Made by a program: the position numbers and the translations under genes
Shown: piece after piece, positions 31,701-41,973 of the stretch
Layout of the letters: the number at the start of each line of letters is the position of its first letter
How positions within the stretch are numbered: position 1 is the stretch's first letter
DNA from: Folioceros fuciformis
Taxonomy: Eukaryota; Anthocerotophyta; Anthocerotopsida; Anthocerotales
Assembly: GCA_049999805.1 (NCBI GenBank)
Contig: JBNGIO010006183.1
Span: 1-47,549 of the forward strand
Direction of reading: 5' to 3'
DNA length: 47,549 nucleotides
Notes under the pieces: generated by a model
Databases searched by the model: none
Seen by the model: only the letters and a program-made list of their open reading frames with translations
What the model was told of the DNA's origin: nothing

Positions 31701-34700
31701 ATAGGTTACCTCACTTATAGAAACTTTTTCTCACGACTTGATGGAGCCACTAATGACCAAAGATCCTTGAACCACATTACAATTCTAGCACCACCATGAG
31801 TTTACTCACATATTACAATGCATATTTGGGCTTCAAGCCTTATGCTTCACTGCACCCTTCTTCCTTCTCAAATCCTATGCTCTCTTCACCTCACCATTTG
31901 CAAGCAACACAATCTTCTCTTAATGTGTCTCCTCCAATTGCCTCACGTCTTGTGTGTTTGCTCCCATTGTAGTGCCTTTGCATGGGCAACCTAAACCCCA
32001 TGCAGTTTGCTTTACCGTCTATAAGTTCTTCATTGGGCCAACAACTGGGTGTTCGCACTTCTTGGTAAGAACCTCCATGGAATCTTTTCCTATAGTCTAC
32101 CCTTAAGCTTGTAATTTGCATAGGCATTCCCAAATCACACAACATCCATTCATAAGGGAAGCAACTTGCATAGGCGGCCACAAAAGGTGAGCCCTTTACC
32201 AACTTAAAGCACTTTGAACACTACAACTTTAGTGACAACCATGTGTTGTCATGGCAAATAGCCAACGATATGGTTTTGACCACCTCTACATGCTAAGGAG
32301 TATAATGGGCACTAACATCCTAGCTCTTGATGGGCTCCTAAGGAATAAACAAGTAGGACAACCCTAGTATATATGCTAATGCCCTTGAATTGTTTTCAAT
32401 ATGTTCTCAAAAGACGGCTCGCATGTTGGCACCCACCTCCATACCTCTTTTTAAAAAAAATTGGTAAGAGGACGCTAGCATGCTGACACTCTCCTACATA
32501 CGTCTTTTTTTAAAAAGTTGGTAGAAGAGCACTAGCATGCTAGCACCCTCATGTTGGCTTTTAAGAAAAGAAAAAGCTAAAGAGCATTGGCCAACCTCTT
32601 TTTCGTAAAACAATGTGTTAGTGGGTAGAACACATAATGTATAGCACCAACATGCCAACACAACCCTAAACTTGCAATTCAGCAAAAGGAAGGATGTTTT
32701 GATGAATTCATAGAAGCTAAACTCTTTTTCTAAGAATTAGATGGGTCCTTGGCACTTGGATACCAAAATAGGCTTAATTATTAAAAAAAATAACAGTGCT
32801 CGACTCACAAAACATGTCATTTATAACTATGAGTTCTATAGAAGAATGGTTATGGCCTGTGATGAACTGGAGAATGAGAATAAAATGTTATGGTTGCATT
32901 CTGATGAGGCGGAGAATACCATTTCCTTGGGAATAAAATGTTTTTTTTTTGTCTCTCTTGAATCATTTATACTCTACTACAAGTAACAGTTATGAATTAA
33001 ATCAGGAATACTTTTTAAATGATATGTTAAAAATAATAAACCTTTAAGATTTTTTTTATAATAAATTATGAAAAGGTTGAATAAAATAAATTTTATCAAT
33101 TACACATACTTGTTTGAAATTTTGAATCAAATTATTCATAATCTATTTTAAAAAATATAATATATATTATGGGAAAAAAATCACATCTACCTCAAAGATA
33201 AGAAGGAACAACCTCAAGAGGACCAAAGCTTAAAAGAGGACTAGCCCCGTAGAATATCATTCTTGAAACTACCTACTTTTGTTACTTTAAGGTGATGCAA
33301 AATGTACCTGCTTCTCTCATATTGCCTTCATGCAAAATCACAAAAAGACCAAGCTACAACATGTGAACCTACCTACAATATGAAGAGGCGGTGCACAATA
33401 ACTCTAGTGATAGGTAGAACCCTTCTCCTTCCAAACCATGATATTTTAGGTGGTAGGCAAGAGAAAGGTTTAGGTGGTGGGCAAGAGAAAGGTTGGCCAA
33501 AGAGCCAACGACACTAACTCTAGTGGTAGGTAGAACCTTTCTCTTATGGACCATGATATTTTAGGTGCTCTTGATAGTCATTGGACCATGATATTTTAGG
33601 TGCTATTCATAGTCATTAGGCTTTTGGGTCATTAGCCCCTAGTATTTCAATTACGACTTACTCCTAGTTAGGTAGATGGGTTTTTCTATATTGCTTTTCT
33701 AAAACAAATGGTCGTAACCTTTCTCTAGTCTTCAATGTAAATGGATACCCTCTACAAGAATACCCCTATACTCTATTTTGTACTTGTGATAGTCTTTTCT
33801 CCAGATATTTCAAGGTAATAGGATTTGGTCATAGTAAAACATAAATTATAAACATTTAAAACATATACACAATAATAGAGTCTATTGCACTCAAAATTTA
33901 ACATATATTATTTCTCCATCCCCACTATGGGAACAGCCCAAATCCTCTAACAACCTATGTAAACCACATGATTAATCCCATCATCTACTAACACATGTTG
34001 AAGTGAGGTGAAAGATAAAACCTTGTAAAACAACACAACCACATAGGAGAACAAGCTATCCAACCTCACAAAATATGACCACTATGCTCCCCACAATATG
34101 TTGCTTGAACATGTCCACAATCCACACACTAAGTTGTACCATGCTACATATGAATGAGAAATTCAATAGTTTACCTGGAGCATTGCAACTAATAATTGAT
34201 GCATAATTTCAAATTTGTTAAAATTGTTTGCACATTCATATGTGTTAATAATCCCACATTTTCTTGTTCAACGTATCATGCCATGCTTTTTTTTAATTAA
34301 ATATCACATAATAAAACTGTAAAAGACTTGAACATCAAGTCAAGTGAGCATCAAGTCAAGTGCATAGCATAATAAGATTTTGTTATTGTAAAGCGATGCA
34401 CTTTGAGTTCATAACATAAACACATTTCCTTATATAAAGACATACTCATGTGTTAATCTATTTTCTTAGCCTTGAAGTATGTTTTTCTAAGTCACTATCA
34501 AGATATTCCACAACATATAAGGCTTATTGCCCCTTTCATCTATGGGAAAATAGAATATTTAGTAAATTATTATTTTCAAAAGTTTATCATCCTGTATCAC
34601 ACATAATAGAAGATATGAATTTCCAAGCTTACAAGCAAAGAGAAAAAGTATCTTGTTAGTTGTATAAAAAAGGAAAAATTTTAATCTTAATTGATACATA

Positions 34701-34972
34701 TTATCTATCCTTGAAGTTTTTAGGTTTAGCACGACCAATCAGTAGGAAAGTTTTTTTTATTTTTTAGGAGTTTTAGAGAAAATAAAAACATGCTTAAGCC
34801 CCTTTAATTGTATCTTTTTATAGGTTTTAGTGCAATAAATATAGACATCCCTAAAGAAGTTAAGCATGCTCTCTAACAACATGTCCATTACGTCCTCACT
34901 AGGAATAGTGAAATATTATAAAATTTTAAGTAAAATAGTATTAAAATGTTTAATGGTTTTGGGATCTATTTT

Positions 34973-35001
34973 TATTATATATATATATATATATATATAT
35001 A
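34973..35001. repeat. AT dinucleotide microsatellite
   Basis: About thirteen uninterrupted TA/AT units at the right end of the AT-rich desert. Confidence 0.95.
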
Positions 35002-35159
35002 ATCGGTCTGAAACCTAGGTAATTAAGAATAAGTAGAGAGACAAGACAATAGGTGACGGGTCGCGCTGAATCTAAAAACTACCCATGGTGCGATAGTTTC
35101 AATTATAAACTCATACATACTTGCGCATAAATATCTAACCTTGTTGGTAGGTACCATAT

Positions 35160-35395
35160 GCGGGCCCAGGGTTTTCTTTGGGCATCCATCGATCTTCTAC
35201 TGCTGGGCATCCCCATCCAATTCAATGGACATCCCCATCCAATTCAATGGACATCCATATGGCTTGGCACCCATGGATGCCCCCTTGTTGTGGCCTAGGG
35301 TTCGCGTTTGGCATCCATCAAAGGATGCTCTTGCTGGGCACCCATCTGTTCCCGCGTATACAGGCCCAGGGTTCTCTTTGGGCGCCCACCGATTT
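35160..35395 (+). repeat. Local repeat block with a 22-bp tandem pair
   Basis: ATCCCCATCCAATTCAATGG plus two bases is duplicated at 35209 and 35231. A longer motif GGCCCAGGGTT-TCTTTGGGC followed by CCA-CGAT flanks the block at about 35163 and 35362. A 168-codon frame covers it but is repeat-derived. Confidence 0.8.
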
Positions 35396-35689
35396 TGCTC
35401 TTTCAGTACAGGCCTTGAAATGCGTGCTTGCATCATCTACTTGTTTGGAACATTTAGATTTGGTATCTATAGATGTCCAAAGTTCTGGTTCACAAAGTTC
35501 CAGACGGAGTCCATTGGCTCGCTGATGTCCTCAGCCAGCCAGACGAATGAAGTGAGCTGTCTGAAAATTGGTAGCATGGAGCCGCATCCTGGCCCTTCAA
35601 TGGTCGGTCCACAGTGGATCACAAGCCATGACCAGCAATCCCACTAGTAGCATCGTACCTGCAGGGGTACCCAGCTACAAACACTTACC

Positions 35690-36905
35690 AACAATCTGGC
35701 CCCTCTAAGAACTGTTTAATCAAAACTGCTGCAGCATGAGCCGTGAACCTTGATGGTGCTGTTTTTCACGGGCCCCGAGCCAGGCAGGACTTGCGGCCAT
35801 CTTTCACCTCTCGCCGCAAGAGCTAGGGAACGTCACTCGGATACTACTGCCAAATTGACTTCACCTACTCCTCCTGTACCGGGCGCCGCCCCTTGGGCGG
35901 CCTGAAGGCTAGGGCCGGCCGATGAGCTGTTTCCCACGCCTGTTTCCTGTGGGTCCGCTGTTCATGAATTGGAGCTGCCTCTTCCAATGACATGAATTTG
36001 GCAGCTGGGGGGGCCCGGGCACGGGCCGGAATTGCGTGCAACGGCGTGCTTCTGATCGGTCCCAATGTTCACGGTGTCCTGCAGGGATACGGGCCCGGAG
36101 CTGGCTCCAACTCGCTCGCACATTACTTGAATGAACTTGAGCCATGCACCCTGCAGTAGCTTTGATTGGTCAGGACCCTAGCCACCGTGACTGCCATGGC
36201 AGTACCAGCATGCAGTGATAGACTGTCCACATACGTGCGAGCGTTGCAATCCGCCCAGGCGACAGTGCAATACCGTTACACTTTCAGTCAGGCGTGGGGG
36301 ACTTGCCAATAATGTCAACTCATGGGCTACTCTCCAATCTGTGAGCGAGTGCACGCCGGCCATGGGCGACAGCAACCTCGTGCTTATCTTCGCATGCCGT
36401 TGCCTGGCCGCCTCACTTGTCCGCTTCATCGCAGTGTTTTCCTTTCCAGTCCTCGGTCGCTTCCGTCCGGCTAGCATATGCAAACTTGAGGAGTTGAGCG
36501 AATCACGGTAGCTACGTCTGGCTCGGACCGTGGAGCAGAGGAGGACCTTGCTCCAAGAGCGCGGGGGGTGGGTGAGGTGCCGTCGCCTTCGCCTTCGCTG
36601 AGGACTTGAACTCGATCCCGGGCCCGAGCAGCTCACTGCAAAATCACAGCTCTCTTCTCACCGTCTTTCCTTGGCCTGGGTAGGACACTTTCCGTTGTGT
36701 GCCAGCCCAGAGCCAACACGCCTCTGCTTGGTTGATAACTATGCGGAGTATCTGTGTGCCAAGTATACAGCAACATACTGGTAGTTGAAAGACTTGCCCG
36801 TTGCTGCTGTCGTGTGCTTCGTTCCGGGGTGTCCACTTGTCCGCTCTTACACGTTTGCACGGTTCAGGCTAGCGATACAAAGCGGGTTTCCTCATCTCAG
36901 AGCGG
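35690..36905 (+). repeat. Unnamed GC-rich duplicated unit, copy B
   Basis: Copy B corresponds to the right-hand two thirds of copy C. Landmarks in order are GTTTAATCAAA-CTGC with GTGAGCCGT-like sequence (about 35712), CACTCGG after GGGAACGT, GTTCATGAATTG (35958; also 29122 in copy A), GTCAACTC-TGGGC (36313), TTCCTTTCCAGTCCTCG (36438), and ACTGCAAAATCACAGCTCTC (36634, also 39120 in copy C). Divergence from C is high with many indels. Confidence 0.7.
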
Positions 36906-36959
36906 CCTCATTGCGACGTCCGTAAGACTGGCGTTCTTGGGGCAGCCCACCCGTCTCCT

Positions 36960-37228
36960 GTCCTCTCCTCTCCCCCCTCGCCGGGGCTGGTTCGCAGCCT
37001 CCTCATTGCCCGTCTGCCCAGTTCTGGTCTGGTGGTGAGTGTGGCGAAGTTCATTGTTCGCACCTCTGCTCTACAGCGGCGACCTCGTCTCCCCACAGCC
37101 TCCTCGTTGCCGTCTGCCCGGCTACCCTGTTCCGCGCTCTCTGGTGGTGAGTCGCAAACCTAGCTCTGAGCAGCTCTGGTCTGGAGGGGCGAGCGACCTC
37201 ACCTCCTCGACTGCTTGTACGTAATCTG
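36960..37228 (+). repeat. Orphan duplicate of the YUCCA copy 2 leader
   Basis: This segment aligns with 41330-41575 just upstream of YUCCA copy 2, in the same orientation. Shared landmarks in order: CCTCATTGCC / CATTGGCATCTGCCCGGTTC, TCTGGTGGTG-GTGTGGC, TTCGC-CCTCTGCTC, AGCGGCGACC-CGTCTCC, GCCTCCTCGTTGCC, CTCTGGTGGTGAGTC, and CTCGACTGCTTG-ACGTAATC. No YUCCA coding exon follows; instead copy C of the GC-rich unit begins. The donor-like GGTGAGTC is kept in both copies. Confidence 0.85.
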
Positions 37229-37229
37229 C

Positions 37230-39380
37230 ACTGTTACATTACACAAGACGAGCGTGTTAACCGATGACAGTACATGTGTGGAACATCGTGTTCCATAACT
37301 TCGCCTGACACGGACCAACAGAGATAATAAACCTAGATCGCCATTGCAGCCACAGGTTCCTGACGCAGATTACAGGCAATGGGCATCCTTCTCGCTGGGC
37401 ACTCGGTTGTTCCGTGTCAGAAGGTGAGGAAAGCAGGAACATTCGGCTTCAATGCGTCACCAAAGGCTGGCGCGGAGCTAGCATCCATACCTGGCAGGTA
37501 TCATACCCGTAATGGATGCGCGTCAATCAATGTTGTGAAAAGGCCTCATCCGGTCCATATTTTAACTGCCTAGGTACTGTATATATACATGACATACAGT
37601 ATGTCCAATTTTCCTCGAAGTGGACGAAATATCTAGACAACGCTCTTTACTATCGCCAAGCAGCTCATCACCTAGGTCTGGTCGATGTATCAGCGGGGCT
37701 AATGGCCTTTAAATTTGGGGAAATTGAGAGCATGGAGCATGAGCTCTCAGCCTGGCCGGCAGGCAGTAGTGAATCACACAATCCAACGCTCTTGAAGAAG
37801 GGATATCATCATTCCCCGGCCCGGTCCTGTGATGAGACGCCATCGAACAAGGTACAGTATGTGCCCACCTGTGCGTGTACTTACACCTACCAGGCCACCA
37901 GCACTCTGGCGCCCTCAGGCCCAGGCCTGTTTGATTAAAGCAGCTGTAGCTGCAGCGTGAGCCGTGCTCCTTACGCGGCATACTGCCAGCGGCCCCTGGC
38001 CCCAGCCAGACTGTACTTAAGGCTCGCCAGAAATCATTGCACGCGATAGTTGGGAATGTCACTCGGCCTCACGTACAAGTACATGCAAGTACTTCCTGCC
38101 AGTGGGCGGTCTTAAGGCCAGGACGACCATTAGCGGCTTCCCACGCAATGTGGGTCCACTTGTTCATGCATACGAGCCTGCGGCTACAAAATGAAAGGAC
38201 ATGAATTTGACAGCCCCGCTGGGCCAAGCCAGGCCGGCCTCGCGCTCAGGGTCTCCTCACAAGTTCAGCTACAGGTGGCCCCTTGGCGATTCGGTTCCAG
38301 ATCTGTATACGGGACTGGAGCCGCTTCAGAGTCGCTTACACACTCGTTGTGTCTGAATTAACTCCTGGACCCCTGGAGCCTAGAGTCACCACGTCGAAGT
38401 CGCCTTCATCTGGCAGCACCAGCATCGCAGAAGAAGAACGCGTTAGTGCCGGCGTCGCCATCGCCCTGTGAGTCCTGTGACGGTGAAATGGCCTTCAGCT
38501 ATTTCACGTGAGGAGTAACCCTGACGGAGTAGACTGTTACGCTGTAGTTACGCCTTCAGACAGGCGCGTAGGACACGCCAGTAACGTCAACTCCTGGGCA
38601 GATTGCGAATCTGAGCGAGCCGAGCACACGCGGGACAAGGGTGAAAGCAACCTCGTGCTCATCCCTAGCTAGGCGTGCCATGTTGTTGCCTGGCACTTGG
38701 CTTTCACAGCGGCCCCACCTTCTGCCTCGCCTGACCTCAGCTAAGCTTCCTCCTTTCCAGTCCTCGCTCCCAATCGCTTGCGTCCAGCTTGATACCAGCA
38801 CACAACATTCCAGAAGACCGGACAGCGACTCATGTAGGCCAGGCATGGGCCCTGGGCCGCCCTGGCCCTGGACCAGCGGGTGGTGGCAGAGGGGCGGCGG
38901 GCAGCTCGAGAGCCACTGCCGTCGCCTTCACCCTGGCCCGACGCAGTGTTCTCCTTTCCAGTCCTCGATCGCTTGCTTCCAGCTAGCGTAAAAACTTCAG
39001 GAGGTGAGCGAAACACGTTAGGCTTGTCTTGGGCCGTGGTCCAGGAGCAGTCTGCAGGGCAGGGTGAGGTGCAGTCGCCTTCACTCAGAGCTCCAACTCG
39101 CTCCCGGGCCTAAGCAGCTCACTGCAAAATCACAGCTCTCGTCTCGCCACCTGCTGCTCCAGCCCAGCGCCAAAACCTGAGCTAGGTTTATGACGACAAC
39201 AATACGGAATATCTGTGTATTGAGTATGTATAGAGCAACATACGTAGTGGTAGTTGTAAGACTTACCTCGTTGCTGCTCGCCTCTGCCGCTCGCTGTTCG
39301 ATCGTGCGCTTCGGGATAGCCCAGCCGCAGGGACAGCGCTCAAACCAAGTTTCCCAAACCGGAAAGTATGGTCCTCCTGC
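37230..39380 (+). repeat. Unnamed GC-rich duplicated unit, copy C
   Basis: The longest copy. Its left part matches copy A and its right end (TGCAAAATCACAGCTCTC, then GGAATATCTGTGT, AGCAACATAC-GTAG and CTCGTTGCTGCT) matches copy B. An internal duplication of the TCCAGTCCTCG-TCGCTTGC-TCCAGCT motif occurs at 38755 and 38957. No conserved protein is visible. Confidence 0.75.
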
Positions 39381-39449
39381 CATCGGAAACCACAATCGCA
39401 TCGAAAACCCTAAACATCGGACAGTGCATATGGCATGTCTATCCTAGCC

Positions 39450-39680
39450 AAAAAGGGTCTTTTGTTACATGTCAAACTATAATAAAGGAGAATGAACATC
39501 ATCTTAATATACAATATTAATTTATAAGATAATATTTATAAAATTTATATTTTAATTCTCATCCATATAGAATAAAATTTATTTTATTCTTTTAATATAG
39601 AAGACTAATTAAAAACATACCAAATGTTAATAAAATTTAAAATATTATGTATAATCTAATGTTAGTAGTGGTTTCTGCAA
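39450..39680. other. AT-rich stretch, no feature seen
   Basis: The stretch is very A/T-biased and lies between copy C and the minisatellite. No frames or repeats worth naming. Confidence 0.5.
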
Positions 39681-39689
39681 ATGGTAATG

Positions 39690-40620
39690 ATGAAACTAGA
39701 AATCAAAGCGGATCACATCCATAGTATGGCGGCAGCTAAAGAACATATTTAGATATCACAGGGTATAACGATCAGAGGATGGCAGTGGCTGAAGTACATA
39801 GATATCCAAGTATATCATATCCCAAGGATGGCGACAACCAAAGTTGATATCAAAGAATATCACATCCATAGTATGACGACAGCCAGCTAAAGTACGTATA
39901 TATATACATAAATAGATATACAAGCATATAACATCCTTAGTATAGTGGCAGTTGAAGTAGATGTATCAAACCATATGACACCTAAAGTATGGTGGCTGGA
40001 ATTAAAGTAGATATCAATGCATGTCACATCTGTAGTAGTATGACATGGTGGCGGCTAAAAGTAAGAATCAAATCATATCAAGTCCGATCGTCCGTAGTAC
40101 AATAGTGGCTGAAGTACAAATCAAAGCATGTAACGTCCATAGTATGGGCAACGGCTTAAGTAGATACGAAACCATATCACACGTAGTATGGCAGCGACTA
40201 TATGCTATTCTTAGTGGCTGAAGTACAAATCAAAGCATATAACGTCCGTAGTATGGGCAACGGCCTAAGTAGATTCGAAACCATGATAAGAAACCATACC
40301 ACACGTAGTATGGCGGTGACTATATGTTATTCTTAGTGGCTGAAGTACAAATCAAAGCATATAACGCCCGTATTATGGGCAAAGGCTTACGTAGATAGAT
40401 ACGAAACCATCTCACACGTAGTATGGACGGCGACTAAAGTACATAGACGCCAATGCATATCACATCCGTTGTATGGCAGCGGGCTGAAGTAGATTTCATT
40501 TGTTGTATGACGGCGGCTATAGGCTGCGGTGCGGTATATAGATTTCAATGCATATCACATTCGTAGTACAACGGCTCTTAGAGTATATATGAAAGCAATC
40601 ACATCTATATCTGTTGTCTA
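39690..40620 (+). repeat. Degenerate minisatellite with higher-order repeats
   Basis: A 45-65 base motif (ATCAAAGCATATCACATCCGTAGTATGG split by variants, then CGGCGGCTGAAGTA) recurs about fourteen times. Inside it, a longer block beginning GTGGCTGAAGTACAAATC is repeated at 40105, 40214 and 40336 (spacings 109 and 122). The repeat lies between copy C and the leader of YUCCA copy 2. Confidence 0.85.
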
Positions 40621-41209
40621 TTTCACTCCAGGCTCAAAGCACTACACTAACAAGTACATCGATACATGTGTTTGACAGTCAGATCAAGCATGTCATATCC
40701 CACATCTAGTTCGATTCAAAAAATACATACATAGGTAGATGTAGGTCTTTAGCACAACCACTATGGCACAATAATTTTGAATGTTCATAGTGTGGCTTAA
40801 GCCATACAAAGAGTGATTATGTACTTTGATTTCACCATATAGTATGAATGCCCTTCTGAAACTTAAGTTTAAAGATATTTTCATTGCAAACATGTGCGTA
40901 TGTACACTTCACTTCTGTTGTTTTGCCTAGTTATCAATCATGTAGTTACTCTTTGTATCAAGTTGTTGAGATAATATAATATAAATAAGAGATATAAAAA
41001 TGATCATCGGTTTCATATTCTTGTAAGTATGTATGATCGATATCAGCTGGGATTTCACAGTATATATGTAGTGTGATCATCAAATTATAGTTATTGAAGT
41101 GGTGTATATTACACAGTATCCATCCATCTCTATAGTTGTTGAGGATATAGATGTATGTATGTAGGTATGGTAGCTTTAGTTTTTATTCTTTTTTGTTGGG
41201 AGAGATCAG
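40621..41209. other. AT-rich stretch left of the YUCCA copy 2 leader
   Basis: No gene is recognised. Short TATG/GTATG-type runs occur around 41148-41166. This may contain distal promoter sequence. Confidence 0.4.
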
Positions 41210-41973
41210 CGCGGGGTCTCGGCGTGCACGAGCTTACGTATTAGCGGTGAAAGGCGGGTTTGGTGAGCTGAGAGCTGCCACATCGTGGTGTCCGTGAGGT
41301 AGCCGTCGTTGAGGCTGCGCGTCCGTCTGCTTTCTCTCTCGCGGGGCCTGCCTCGCATTCCCTTCATTGGCATCTGCCCGGTTCCGATCTGGTGGTGCGT
41401 GTGGCCAAGTTTGTCGTTCGCGCCTCTGCTCGTTAGCGGCGACCGCGTCTCCTTGCGGCCTCCTCGTTGCCACCTGCCCGGTTCTGCTGTTCTGCGCGCT
41501 CTGGTGGTGAGTCCCGAACCTCGCTCTTCATCTGTGTCCTTCAGGGGCGTCCTCGTCGACTGCTTGCACGTAATCCCTTTGCTGTTTTTGCTGTGTGTGA
41601 ATGATGCTGTTGAGCCTCGGTTGAGATGAGTAGTGACCTGGGAATCCTCTCTTTGGTCATGCTGTCTGTGAAGAGAGGCTTCCCAGATCTCGCTCCTTTC
41701 GTCTGTAACGCGCGAAAGCTAGGAGAAGCGTTTGCCTCCCACTTTCGAGCTTGACATTGCTGCTGTGACTCTGCTTGCTGTAGCTCTAGCTCTTACTGCA
41801 GCTGTAGCTAGCTTCTGAGTCTCGCTGGAGCGACGGATGGATCGGGGCAGCCGCTCTTCACATATTGATGGAAGAGCGGTTTCTCAGATCCGTGACTCCA
41901 CAACGTTAAGGGCTTGGGACTGCCAAGCATATGTTCTTACAGTGGGTCTTTGCGTGTTGACAGGTTTGCAGCA
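41210..41973 (+). promoter_or_regulatory. Leader and proximal upstream region of YUCCA copy 2
   Basis: A sharp change from AT-rich to GC-rich sequence at about 41210 marks the probable promoter/leader border. The segment 41330-41575 is the one duplicated at 36.96-37.23 kb and itself carries two related halves (CTGCCCGGTTC ... CTGGTGGTG). GGTGAGTCC at 41504 is a good donor and TTGACAG at 41957-41963, eleven bases before the ATG, is a good acceptor. A spliced 5' untranslated region is therefore plausible, but it is an inference. Confidence 0.5.

Larger units (their letters stand above)
29940..35140. other. AT-rich gene desert with transposon-like debris
   Basis: No intact gene is recognised on either strand. 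Many short frames such as 30962-31308 and 31891-32202 (minus) lack motifs. Local repeats are listed separately. Stretches at 33400-33610 repeat TGGTAGGTAGAAC and CCATGATATTTTAGGTG two or three times. 33000-33170 and 34650-35000 are strongly A/T-biased. The region is best read as old repeats. Confidence 0.55.

Noticed and set aside
35141-35647. 168-codon plus-strand frame
   Set aside because: It is built over the 22-bp tandem pair and the flanking GGCCCAGGGTT repeats, with no domain or splice context.
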